A stretch of 43,972 nt of DNA from Betaproteobacteria bacterium. Its GTDB lineage: Bacteria > Pseudomonadota > Gammaproteobacteria > Burkholderiales > SG8-39. The DNA is taken from assembly GCA_009693345.1 (NCBI GenBank), contig SHXL01000001.1, positions 1-43,972 of the forward strand, given 5' to 3'. Shown piece after piece: positions 16,523-23,640 of this stretch (positions are counted from its first letter, which is position 1; each line of letters begins with the position of its first letter). Made by a program: the position numbers and the translations under genes. The notes beneath the pieces are model-generated. The model was not told where the DNA came from and did no database searches. It saw nothing but the letters and a program-made list of their open reading frames with translations.

Positions 16523-17284
16523 CTAGGAGAATTTCGCGCGCAGCGCCTCGGCGCCCCGCGCGAGCAGGCCGACGTCGGCGCCGACGGCGCAGTAAAGGCA
16601 TCCGGCGGCGAGCATGCGTTTGGCGTCCGCCTCAACCGGCGACAGGTAGCCCGGCGCCTTGCCCGCCTTGCGAATGCGGCGCATGGCTTCCTCGATCAGC
16701 GGCAGGATCGCCGTATTCGACGTCTCGCCGGGGTAACCCATCGAGGCATGCAGGTCGGCAGGGCCGATGAACACGCCGTCCACGCCGTCCACCGCGCAGA
16801 TCGCCTCCAACTGGTCGAGCGCGGGTCTGGTCTCCACTTGCACCAGCACGCAGAGTTCTTCGTGCGCGCGCTTCGCGTAGTCCTTGATGCGGCCGTACTG
16901 TGTTGCGCGCGTGGTGCCGGCGACCCCGCGTACGCCCGCCGGCGGATAACGCGTTGCCGCCACCGCTGCCTTCGCCTCTTCGGCGCTGCACACGTAGGGG
17001 ATGAGCAATGTCTGCACCCCGATGTCGAGCACGCGCTTGATGTTCACCATGTCGTTCCAGGGCACGCGCACGATCGGCGTGGTCGGGTAGCGCGCCGCGG
17101 CCTGCAGTTGCGTGAGCAGCGATTCCAGGTCGTTCGGCGAATGCTCGCAATCGAGCAATATCCATTCGTAGCCGGCGCCGGCGATCACCTCGACCGAGTA
17201 GTTGGAAGAAAGGCTCGACCAGAGGCCGATCTGCTGCTTGCCGGCCTTGAGCGCGCGCTTGAAACTGTTCTGCGGGAGGTCCAT
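16523..17284 (-). CDS. HpcH/HpaI family aldolase
   Basis: A 253-residue class II pyruvate aldolase. It contains IGLWSSLSSNYSVEVIAGAGYEWILLD in part, with EHSPNDLE following, VRVPWNDMVNIKRVLDIG, VQVETRPALDQLE (metal-binding Glu) and GVFIGPADLHASMG (metal-binding Asp). Family members cleave 2-keto-3-deoxy or 4-hydroxy-2-oxo acids to pyruvate plus an aldehyde. ATG 17284 lies 15 bases after the upstream Bug receptor gene and 7 bases before the dehydrogenase gene. A receptor-aldolase-dehydrogenase order suggests import and cleavage of a carboxylate or sugar acid; the actual substrate is unknown. Confidence 0.92.
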   Translation of the reverse strand: MDLPQNSFKRALKAGKQQIGLWSSLSSNYSVEVIAGAGYEWILLDCEHSPNDLESLLTQLQAAARYPTTPIVRVPWNDMVNIKRVLDIGVQTLLIPYVCSAEEAKAAVAATRYPPAGVRGVAGTTRATQYGRIKDYAKRAHEELCVLVQVETRPALDQLEAICAVDGVDGVFIGPADLHASMGYPGETSNTAILPLIEEAMRRIRKAGKAPGYLSPVEADAKRMLAAGCLYCAVGADVGLLARGAEALRAKFS

Positions 17285-17299
17285 GGTGAGCTAGTTTTC

Positions 17300-18271
17300 C
17301 TAGTCGAATTTCGCGCCGGATTCCTTGACTACCTTGGCCCACTTCGCCTGCTCGGCCTGCATCCAGTTGCCGAGAAACTCGGGCGTGCCGGTGCGCACTT
17401 CCGTGCCCTGCTTGGCGAAACGCTCCTTCATGTCGGCCGTGTTCAGCACCTTTATCAGTTCGCCATTGAGCTTTGCCACGATCTCGCGCGGCGTGCCGGC
17501 GGCGCCCACGACCCCCTGGAAGGAGCCGGTCTCGAATCCTGGTAGTCCCTGCTCGGCGACGGTGGGCATGTCTTTGGCCGACGGCACGCGCTGCGCGCTC
17601 GAGATCGCCAGCGCCTTCAGTCTGCCGCCGGTGACCGAAGGCCAGGTGGCGAGCATGCCATTGAACAGCACGTGCGCCTGGCCGGCCACCACGGCGGTCA
17701 CCGCGTCCGAGCCCCCCTTGTAGGGGATATAGGTCCATTCGACCCCGGTGCGTTGCGCGAACTCGATGCCGGCCAACTGCGGCGCGCCGCCGATGCCCGA
17801 GATGGCGAAATTGAGCTTGCCCGGATGCGCTTTTGCCATCGCGATCAGCTCCTTGATGTCCTTCACCTGCACGTCCGGATGGACCGCGAGCACATGCGGC
17901 GAATACGAAACCATCACCACCGGTGAGAAGTCCTTCGACGGGTTGAACGGCAGCTTCGGGTAGACGCTCCCGCTGATCACGAGGCCGCCGAGGTCGGTCA
18001 GCAGCAGCGTGTAGCCATCGGGCGCGCTCTTGGCGACGAACTCGGCGCCGACATTGCCGTTGGCGCCCGCGCGGTTTTCGACGACGATGGGTTGGCCCCA
18101 GGCCTCGGTGAGTTTCGGGCCGATCTGGCGCGCGAGGATGTCCGAGGTGCCGCCGGCCGCGTAAGGCACGACGATGCGAATCGGCTTGCTCGGATAGTTC
18201 TGCGCAGTTGCGGCTGAAGCAGCCACCAGGCAGAACGTCGAAACCGCGAACTTTCGGAGAAGTGTTTTCAT
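17300..18271 (-). CDS. Bug family tripartite tricarboxylate transporter substrate-binding protein (copy 3)
   Basis: A 323-residue Bug receptor with signal peptide KTLLRKFAVSTFCLVAASA, the loop PIRIVVPYAAGGTSDILAR, ENRAGANGNVGAEFVA and AISGIGGAPQLAGIEFA. ATG 18271 begins the signal peptide; the open frame to 18487 has no signal and overlaps the divergent gene. It is the first gene of the leftward run ending at 12667, with gaps of 15, 7, 1, 37 and 22 bases between successive genes, so it may supply the substrate for the enzymes behind it. Confidence 0.9.
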   Translation of the reverse strand: MKTLLRKFAVSTFCLVAASAATAQNYPSKPIRIVVPYAAGGTSDILARQIGPKLTEAWGQPIVVENRAGANGNVGAEFVAKSAPDGYTLLLTDLGGLVISGSVYPKLPFNPSKDFSPVVMVSYSPHVLAVHPDVQVKDIKELIAMAKAHPGKLNFAISGIGGAPQLAGIEFAQRTGVEWTYIPYKGGSDAVTAVVAGQAHVLFNGMLATWPSVTGGRLKALAISSAQRVPSAKDMPTVAEQGLPGFETGSFQGVVGAAGTPREIVAKLNGELIKVLNTADMKERFAKQGTEVRTGTPEFLGNWMQAEQAKWAKVVKESGAKFD

Positions 18272-18283
18272 GGCTGGGCATTG

Positions 18284-18289
18284 TAGACT
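18284..18289 (+). promoter_or_regulatory. Candidate -10 element for the LDH2-type gene
   Basis: TAGACT matches the sigma70 -10 consensus at its three most conserved positions and would place transcription near 18296, about 46 bases before the start codon. No good -35 is evident, so this is weak. Confidence 0.25.
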
Positions 18290-18341
18290 TGGAACTTCAG
18301 TCGAGAAACCCTTGGAGAGCAAATAGTGAACCGGATGGTTA

Positions 18342-19412
18342 ATGGCCACATATAGAAAAGACTCCCTGATCAAGGCCGTCGAGGCAATTGTCCTCGCCGG
18401 CGGCAGCAACGCGCGCGAAGCGAAGATCGTCGCCGAAAACCTCGTCACCGCGAACCTGACCGGGCACGATTCGCACGGCGTGGGCATGATCCCGCGCTAC
18501 ATCGATTCGCTGCTCGAGGGCGGTCTGGTCGTGAACCAGCATCCGAAGATCATGTTCGACGGCGGCGCCATGATTTCGCTCGACGGCCAGGCGGGCTACG
18601 GCCAGGTGATCGGCCTGGAGGCGATGGATATCGGCATTGCGCGCGCGCAGCAGCATGGCATGTGCGTGATGGGCCTGGGCCGCGCGCACCACCTGTGCCG
18701 AATCGGCCAGTGGGCCGAGCAGGCGGTGGCGGCGGGCCTGATCTCGCTGCATTTCACCAACGTGATCTCGCGCTCCATCGTCGCGCCGTTCGGCGGCGCG
18801 GACGCGCGCTTCGGCACCAACCCGATGACGGTGGGCATCCCGATCCCGAATGAGCCGCCGTTCATCCTCGACATGGCCACCAGCGCCGTGGCGCAGGGCA
18901 AGATCCGCGTCGCGCACAATAAGCGCGAGAAAGTGTCGCCCGACTGGCTGATCGACAACTACGGCAAGCCCACGCCGGATCCGGCTTTCGGCGTGATCGA
19001 GCCCTTCGGCGCGCTGCGCACCTTCGGCCTGCACAAGGGCTATGGCCTCGCCGTGGTCTGCGAGCTGCTCGGCGGCGCGCTCACCGGCGGAGGCACCTGG
19101 CATTCGGATGACCGGTCCAAAAAGCGCGTGTGGAACGGCATGCTCACCATCCTCATCGGCCCCAAGCGCATGGGCACCGCGGATGCGTTCGGCACCGAAA
19201 CCACCGCCTTCCTCGAATCGCTGCGCCGGTCACCTGTCGCGCCGGGCTTCGACAAGGTGCGTATCGCGGGCGAGCCGGAAAGGGAAACCCGCGCGAAACG
19301 GGAGCGGGACGGCATTTCGGTGGACGACAATACCTGGAACGAAATCGTCGCCGCGGGGGCGAAGTTGAAGGTCGAGCGCTCGACGCTGGAGAAACTGGTG
19401 AAGGGCGGCTAG
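18342..19412 (+). CDS. LDH2/malate-lactate/ureidoglycolate dehydrogenase family oxidoreductase
   Basis: A 356-residue member of the Ldh/MDH type-2 family, NAD(P)-dependent enzymes that act on 2-hydroxyacids such as malate, sulfolactate, ureidoglycolate or 2,3-diketogulonate. It contains TGHDSHGVGMIPRY near residue 40 (catalytic His), GRAHHLCRIGQW near 110, FGTNPMTVGIP and FGLHKGYGLAVVCELLGG. ATG 18342 gives the usual N-terminus, but the only good Shine-Dalgarno (GGAGAG, 18314-18319) is 22 bases away and better placed for an overlapping mini-frame at 18326. It is transcribed away from the Bug-aldolase genes across a 70-base gap, so the two units may share control. Substrate not known. Confidence 0.9.
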   Translation: MATYRKDSLIKAVEAIVLAGGSNAREAKIVAENLVTANLTGHDSHGVGMIPRYIDSLLEGGLVVNQHPKIMFDGGAMISLDGQAGYGQVIGLEAMDIGIARAQQHGMCVMGLGRAHHLCRIGQWAEQAVAAGLISLHFTNVISRSIVAPFGGADARFGTNPMTVGIPIPNEPPFILDMATSAVAQGKIRVAHNKREKVSPDWLIDNYGKPTPDPAFGVIEPFGALRTFGLHKGYGLAVVCELLGGALTGGGTWHSDDRSKKRVWNGMLTILIGPKRMGTADAFGTETTAFLESLRRSPVAPGFDKVRIAGEPERETRAKRERDGISVDDNTWNEIVAAGAKLKVERSTLEKLVKGG

Positions 19413-19482
19413 CGGTTCTCGTCCAGCCAATGGCGAACGCGCCCGGTGTTTGAATGAATCGCGGCGCCGGAACGCGCGTCAC

Positions 19483-19758
19483 TCAATGCGATGGCGGGCG
19501 CTGCAGCTTTTCCTGAAGCCAGACCTTGATCAGCGATTGATAAGGCACGTCGCGGGAGTTCGCGGCGGCCTTGATACCTTCAAGCAGGTGGACTGGCAGG
19601 CGCAGGGAAATTGTCCGGGTCGATGGTTTCAAATTTGGAAACACCGCGCGCACCGACTTGGCGGCATCAAAATATTCCGTCGTATCGTGCGTCTGCCAGA
19701 ACCTGCGTTCCGCGGCTTCAGATTTGAATGCCGGTACGCGCTTAAGCTTCTTGCTCAT
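19483..19758 (-). CDS. brnA: BrnA family antitoxin
   Basis: A 91-residue protein that opens SKKLKRVPAFKSEAAERRFW and contains THDTTEYFD, both typical of BrnA/CopG-type antitoxins. Its C-terminal part, RTISLRLPVHLLEGIKAAA, is a ribbon-helix-helix DNA-binding domain. It should neutralise BrnT and repress the operon. ATG 19758 is preferred over a longer frame beginning at 19788 because it matches the family start and gives a 17-base overlap with brnT, the normal toxin-first order. Confidence 0.88.
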   Translation of the reverse strand: MSKKLKRVPAFKSEAAERRFWQTHDTTEYFDAAKSVRAVFPNLKPSTRTISLRLPVHLLEGIKAAANSRDVPYQSLIKVWLQEKLQRPPSH

Positions 19759-20044
19759 AGACCGTCCTTTCCTTCCGGTGCATATCACGCGCTGAAATCA
19801 CCCGAATCCGGGAATTGTCGGCGCGCAAAGTAAAAATGACCGCCAGCTTTCGTTCCAGCAGCGTCTGCCCAAGCGCCCGGTAGCGCGATTCCGTTCTGGA
19901 ATGCTGCTCATCGGGCGTGACAACGAGGGGTGCGACAAAGAACATCTGCTCCGCTTCCAACATCGTGACGCCGTGCTTGTCGTTCTTAAGCGTATTGCCG
20001 CGATCCCAATCGAAACCGGTGATACGTGCAAAGTCAATCACCAA
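19742..20044 (-). CDS. brnT: BrnT family toxin (DUF497)
   Basis: A 100-residue BrnT-type ribonuclease toxin. It shows the family pattern GFDWDRGNTLKNDKHGVTMLEAEQMF, then SRYRALGQTLLERKLAVIFTLR and RIRVISARDMHRKER, where the conserved Arg and His/Glu residues of the RelE-like fold lie. BrnT is held inactive by BrnA encoded just downstream. Starts are TTG 20044 or GTG 20041; neither has a Shine-Dalgarno, and a -10-like GATAAT is only 5 bases upstream, so the message may be leaderless. A palindrome overlaps this promoter. Confidence 0.88.
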   Translation of the reverse strand: MVIDFARITGFDWDRGNTLKNDKHGVTMLEAEQMFFVAPLVVTPDEQHSRTESRYRALGQTLLERKLAVIFTLRADNSRIRVISARDMHRKERTVYEQEA

Positions 20045-20045
20045 T

Positions 20046-20064
20046 GTATATTATCATGATATAC
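20046..20064. promoter_or_regulatory. Palindromic operator candidate for brnTA
   Basis: GTATAT (20046-20051) and ATATAC (20059-20064) are inverted arms around the perfect 8-base palindrome ATCATGAT (20053-20060). The element overlaps the minus-strand -10 candidate GATAAT and lies directly before brnT. This is where the BrnT-BrnA complex would be expected to bind for autoregulation. Confidence 0.55.
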
Positions 20065-20095
20065 ACGAAACACAGAAGGTCGGGCGGGCGGCCGA

Positions 20096-21091
20096 ATGAT
20101 GACGCGTAGACAATTGCTGGTGGCGATTGGCGCAGCGTGGCTTGCGGCGCCATTTCGCTCGTTGGCCCAACAGCCGGGCAAAATCTGGCGTGTGGGTTTC
20201 CTGGCACCGCTTGCACGCCCGGCTTCCATTGATAGCCACTGGTTTGGCGGATTCGTGCAGGGAATGCGCGAGCTGGGCTACGTCGAGGGCAGGAACCTGA
20301 TCATCGAGTGGCGGTTTGCCGAAAACAAGCCCGAACGTCTTCCGGGGTTGGCGGCGGAACTGGTGCAATTGAATCTGGATGTGCTGGTGGGGGTGGCGGT
20401 GGAATCGGCCCAGGCATTCCAGAAACTCACCGCCACGATGCCGATCGTCTCGGCGAGCGGCGGTGATCCGGTCGCCGCTGGTTTGGTCCAAAGCCTGGCG
20501 CGACCCGGGGGCAACATTACGGGGCTCACGACCATTACGGGAGACCTCGTTGCCAAGCGCCTCGAAATGCTGCTCGCCATGGTGCCGAAACTGTCGCGCG
20601 TGGCTGTCCTCATCCGAGATCGCGCCAGTGCGGCCGGCAGCAGGAATCTGGCAAGCGTGCAGGCCGCGGGAAAGCAGCGCGGCGCGACGATACTGCCGGT
20701 ACAAGCGCATACGCCGCAGGAAATTGACGCTGCATTTGCCTCGATGTGCCAGCAGAAAGCCGGTGCGTTACTCGTCTTTCTGAATCCATTTTTCGAGGAA
20801 CGGCGAAGTCAGATTGCAGAATTGACCGCCAAGTACCCGCTGCCAAGCATGACTGCCGACCGGATGTACGTGGAGGCCGGCTGCCTCATGAGCTACGGGG
20901 CCAGTCTCACCGACATGTACCTGCGCTGCGCGACGTATGTGGACAGGATATTCAAGGGCGCCAAACCCGCCGACCTGCCGGTCGAGCAACCGACGAAGTT
21001 CGAACTGGTGATCAATCGCAAGACTGCCAAGGCGCTCGGGCTCACGATCCCGCAATCGCTCCTGATTAGCGCCGATCGGGTGCTCGACTAA
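20096..21091 (+). CDS. ABC transporter substrate-binding protein (PF04392 type)
   Basis: A 331-residue periplasmic binding protein of the DUF534/TrpX-like family. It has a twin-arginine-like signal (TRRQLLVAIGAAWLAA) cut near SLAQQ, followed by WRVGFLAPL, FVQGMRELGYVEGRNLIIEWR and ARPGGNITGLT, all characteristic. No permease or ATPase gene is adjacent, so it is an orphan receptor. Many members of this family are encoded alone in Burkholderiales-type genomes. It is divergent from brnT with a 51-base gap and may share the palindrome region. ATG 20096 and 20099 are both possible starts. Ligand unknown. Confidence 0.88.
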   Translation: MMTRRQLLVAIGAAWLAAPFRSLAQQPGKIWRVGFLAPLARPASIDSHWFGGFVQGMRELGYVEGRNLIIEWRFAENKPERLPGLAAELVQLNLDVLVGVAVESAQAFQKLTATMPIVSASGGDPVAAGLVQSLARPGGNITGLTTITGDLVAKRLEMLLAMVPKLSRVAVLIRDRASAAGSRNLASVQAAGKQRGATILPVQAHTPQEIDAAFASMCQQKAGALLVFLNPFFEERRSQIAELTAKYPLPSMTADRMYVEAGCLMSYGASLTDMYLRCATYVDRIFKGAKPADLPVEQPTKFELVINRKTAKALGLTIPQSLLISADRVLD

Positions 21092-21096
21092 ATTCG

Positions 21097-22824
21097 TCAG
21101 TGGATCTCCGGTTCGGCCGTCGGCGCGGTGCCTTCGAGGAAGTCGAAGTCGCAGCCTTCGTTGGCCTGCTTCACGTGGCGCGAGAAAATGGCGCCGTAGC
21201 TCCTCGCGTATTTGAGGGGAGGGCGCTGCCAGGATTTTTTTCTTTTTTCGAATTCTTCTGAAGAAATCTTGAGATTCACGACCTTCTTTTCGACATCCAA
21301 TTCAATCAAATCACCATTCTGAACGAAGGCGAGCGGGCCACCGACATAGGCTTCGGGCGCAACGTGCAGGATGCAGGTGCCGTAGCTGGTGCCGCTCATG
21401 CGGCCGTCCGAGATGCGCACCATGTCCTTGACGCCCTGCTTGATGAGTTTCTTCGGCATCGGCAGCATGCCCCACTCGGGGAAGCCCGGGCCGCCGAGCG
21501 GCCCCGACATTTTCAGCACGAGCACGGAGTTCGCATCGACCTCGAGGTCGTCGCGGTCGATCCTCGCCGCCATGTCGTTGTAGTCCTCGAATACTACCGC
21601 CTTGCCGGTGTGCTTGAGCAGCTTCGGGTCGGAGGCGCTGGTCTTCAGCACCGCGCCGTCGGGAGCTAGCGAGCCGTGCAGCATGACGATGGCCCCGGAC
21701 TTCTTGAGCGGCTTGTCGCGCGGCAGGATGACGTCGGCATTCCAGACCTTGGCGCCTTCGATGTTCTCGCCGAGAGTGCGGCCGTTTACTGTTTTCGCAT
21801 TCAGGTCCAATAAGTCTTTTAAAGAAAACAAAAGAGCCCTGAGTCCGCCCGCGTAGAAGAAATCTTCCATCAGGTACTTGTCGCCCGAGGGACGCACGTT
21901 GGCGATCACCGGCACCTTCGCCGAGATCTCGTTGTAGCGCTCGAGCGGGAAGGCGAGGCCCGCGCGCCCGGCCATCGCGACGAGATGCACCACCGCGTTG
22001 GTCGAGCCGCCCGTCGCCATCAGCGTGGTGATCGCATTGTCGAAAGAACCGCGCGAAAGGAAGTCTCTCGGCTTCAGGTCCTCCCACACCATCTCGACGA
22101 TGCGCTTGCCGGTGAGCGTGGCCATGCGCGCGTGGTTCGAGTCCGGCGCCGGAATCGAGGAATAGCCGGGCAGGGTGAAACCGAGCGCTTCGGCGAGCGA
22201 CATCATGGTGGCCGCGGTGCCCATCGTCATGCAGGTGCCCGGCGAGCGCGCGATGGTGTCCTCGATGTCCTGCCAGTCGCGCTCGGTGATGCGGCCGGCG
22301 CGCAGTTCGTCCCAGTATTTCCACGTATCGGAACCGGATCCCAGCGTCTGGTCGCGCCAGTGGCTGTTGAGCATCGGGCCGGCGGGCAGGTAGATCGAAG
22401 GCAGGTTCATGCTGGTCGCGCCCATGATGAGCGCGGGCGTGGTCTTGTCGCAGCCGCCCATCAGCACGCAGCCATCCGCCGGATAGGAGCGCAGCAGCTC
22501 CTCGGTCTCCATGGCGAGGAAGTTGCGGTACATCATCGTCGTGGGCTTCTGCATGGTCTCGGCCAGCGCCATCGCCGGCATTTCCAGCGGAAAGCCGCCC
22601 GCCTGCCAGATGCCGCGCTTAACTTCCTCCACGCGCTGCTTGAAGTGGGTGTGGCAGTGGTTAATGTCCGACCAGGTGTTGATGATGGCGATGACGGGCT
22701 TGCCCAGGTAGTCGCTGCGGTCGTAGCCCATCTGCGCGGTGCGCGAGCGGTGGCCGAAAGAGCGCAGGTCCTTGACACCGAACCAGCGGTGCGAGCGCAG
22801 TTCTTCGGGCTTCTTTCTTTTCAC
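21097..22824 (-). CDS. IlvD/Edd family dehydratase, L-arabinonate dehydratase-like
   Basis: A 575-residue Fe-S dehydratase. Cluster ligands are Cys57 (NHCHTHF), Cys125 (GGCDKT) and Cys198 (PGTCMTMGTA), and the catalytic serine is in DGRMSGTSYGT. The opening KRKKPEELRSHRWFG and DLRSFGHRSRTAQMGY resemble L-arabinonate and other sugar-acid dehydratases more than biosynthetic IlvD. These convert an aldonate to a 2-keto-3-deoxy acid. GTG 22824 has GGGAG five bases upstream; the frame to 22941 overlaps the divergent mlaE. It fits with the HpcH/HpaI aldolase in the same region, which could cleave its product, but this link is inferred. Confidence 0.88.
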   Translation of the reverse strand: MKRKKPEELRSHRWFGVKDLRSFGHRSRTAQMGYDRSDYLGKPVIAIINTWSDINHCHTHFKQRVEEVKRGIWQAGGFPLEMPAMALAETMQKPTTMMYRNFLAMETEELLRSYPADGCVLMGGCDKTTPALIMGATSMNLPSIYLPAGPMLNSHWRDQTLGSGSDTWKYWDELRAGRITERDWQDIEDTIARSPGTCMTMGTAATMMSLAEALGFTLPGYSSIPAPDSNHARMATLTGKRIVEMVWEDLKPRDFLSRGSFDNAITTLMATGGSTNAVVHLVAMAGRAGLAFPLERYNEISAKVPVIANVRPSGDKYLMEDFFYAGGLRALLFSLKDLLDLNAKTVNGRTLGENIEGAKVWNADVILPRDKPLKKSGAIVMLHGSLAPDGAVLKTSASDPKLLKHTGKAVVFEDYNDMAARIDRDDLEVDANSVLVLKMSGPLGGPGFPEWGMLPMPKKLIKQGVKDMVRISDGRMSGTSYGTCILHVAPEAYVGGPLAFVQNGDLIELDVEKKVVNLKISSEEFEKRKKSWQRPPLKYARSYGAIFSRHVKQANEGCDFDFLEGTAPTAEPEIH

Positions 22825-22852
22825 GGTTTCTCCCGGTAGGAAGCGGAGATTG

Positions 22853-22858
22853 TAAACT
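22853..22858 (+). promoter_or_regulatory. Candidate -10 element of mlaE
   Basis: TAAACT lies 6 bases before the ATG at 22865. If used, transcription would start at or next to the start codon, giving a leaderless message. No clear -35 is visible. Confidence 0.3.
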
Positions 22859-22864
22859 TGCTGT

Positions 22865-23638
22865 ATGGCATTCGGCGGCGAGATCATCCTGCGGCCGCGC
22901 AGCTGGCGGCGGCTGCTGCGCTTCGCCAGTTTCGCCACCATCGCGGCGCTTTCTCCCTCTACCTACGGGCCGGCGGCGCGCGCCATCGCGGTGCGGCAGA
23001 TTTACCTTACCGCGTGGACGGTGCTGCCGGGCTACCTCGCGTTCTCGGCGCTCCTCAGCCTGGTGCTGATCGAAATCGTCCACAGCACGGCCCACGCCTA
23101 CGGCCTGTCCCAGCATGCGCTCGAACTGGTGCTGCGCGTGCTGGTGCTCGAGCTGATCCCGCTGCTCACGGCGCTGTTCGTCGCGCTGCGCTCCGGCGCC
23201 GCGATCGGGGCCGAAATCGCGCTGATGCGCGTCAGCGGCGAGCTGGAGGAGCACGCGGACGCCGGCGCCGGCCCGCTGCAGGGCGAACTCGTGCCGAGGA
23301 TCGCGGGCGCCGCCCTGTCGGTCTTTTCGCTCACCATCCTGAGCAGCGCGCTGGCGCTTTATCTCGCGTACGCGCTTTTTTACGGTACTTCATCCTCGGG
23401 ATTCGTCGTCTTCACGCGGGTCGTGGGCCACGTATTCGACATCCCGATCCTGGCCGGGCTCATGCTCAAGTGCCTGCTGTTCGGCTTGGCGGTCGCATTG
23501 ATCCCGCTCGCCACCGGCCTGGAGGCCGAGCGCGGCGAGGTCCGGACGGTGCCGGCCGCGGTGCTCGCGGGGCTGATGAAGCTGTTCCTCGTCATCGGCC
23601 TGATCGAAGTACTGTCTTTGATGATCAAATACGTCTGA
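22865..23638 (+). CDS. mlaE: MlaE family lipid ABC transporter permease
   Basis: A 257-residue inner-membrane permease of the MlaE family, which with MlaF, MlaB and MlaD moves phospholipids between the inner membrane and the periplasm. It has about five hydrophobic spans and the conserved block LIPLLTALFVALRSGAAIGAEIA (in part) with MRVSGELE, the coupling region that normally contacts the ATPase. A typical FGG-to-PLATG ending is seen in GLAVALIPLATGLEAERG. mlaD follows after 2 bases. No mlaF is present on either side, so the ATPase must be encoded elsewhere. Confidence 0.9.
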   Translation: MAFGGEIILRPRSWRRLLRFASFATIAALSPSTYGPAARAIAVRQIYLTAWTVLPGYLAFSALLSLVLIEIVHSTAHAYGLSQHALELVLRVLVLELIPLLTALFVALRSGAAIGAEIALMRVSGELEEHADAGAGPLQGELVPRIAGAALSVFSLTILSSALALYLAYALFYGTSSSGFVVFTRVVGHVFDIPILAGLMLKCLLFGLAVALIPLATGLEAERGEVRTVPAAVLAGLMKLFLVIGLIEVLSLMIKYV

Positions 23639-23640
23639 GC

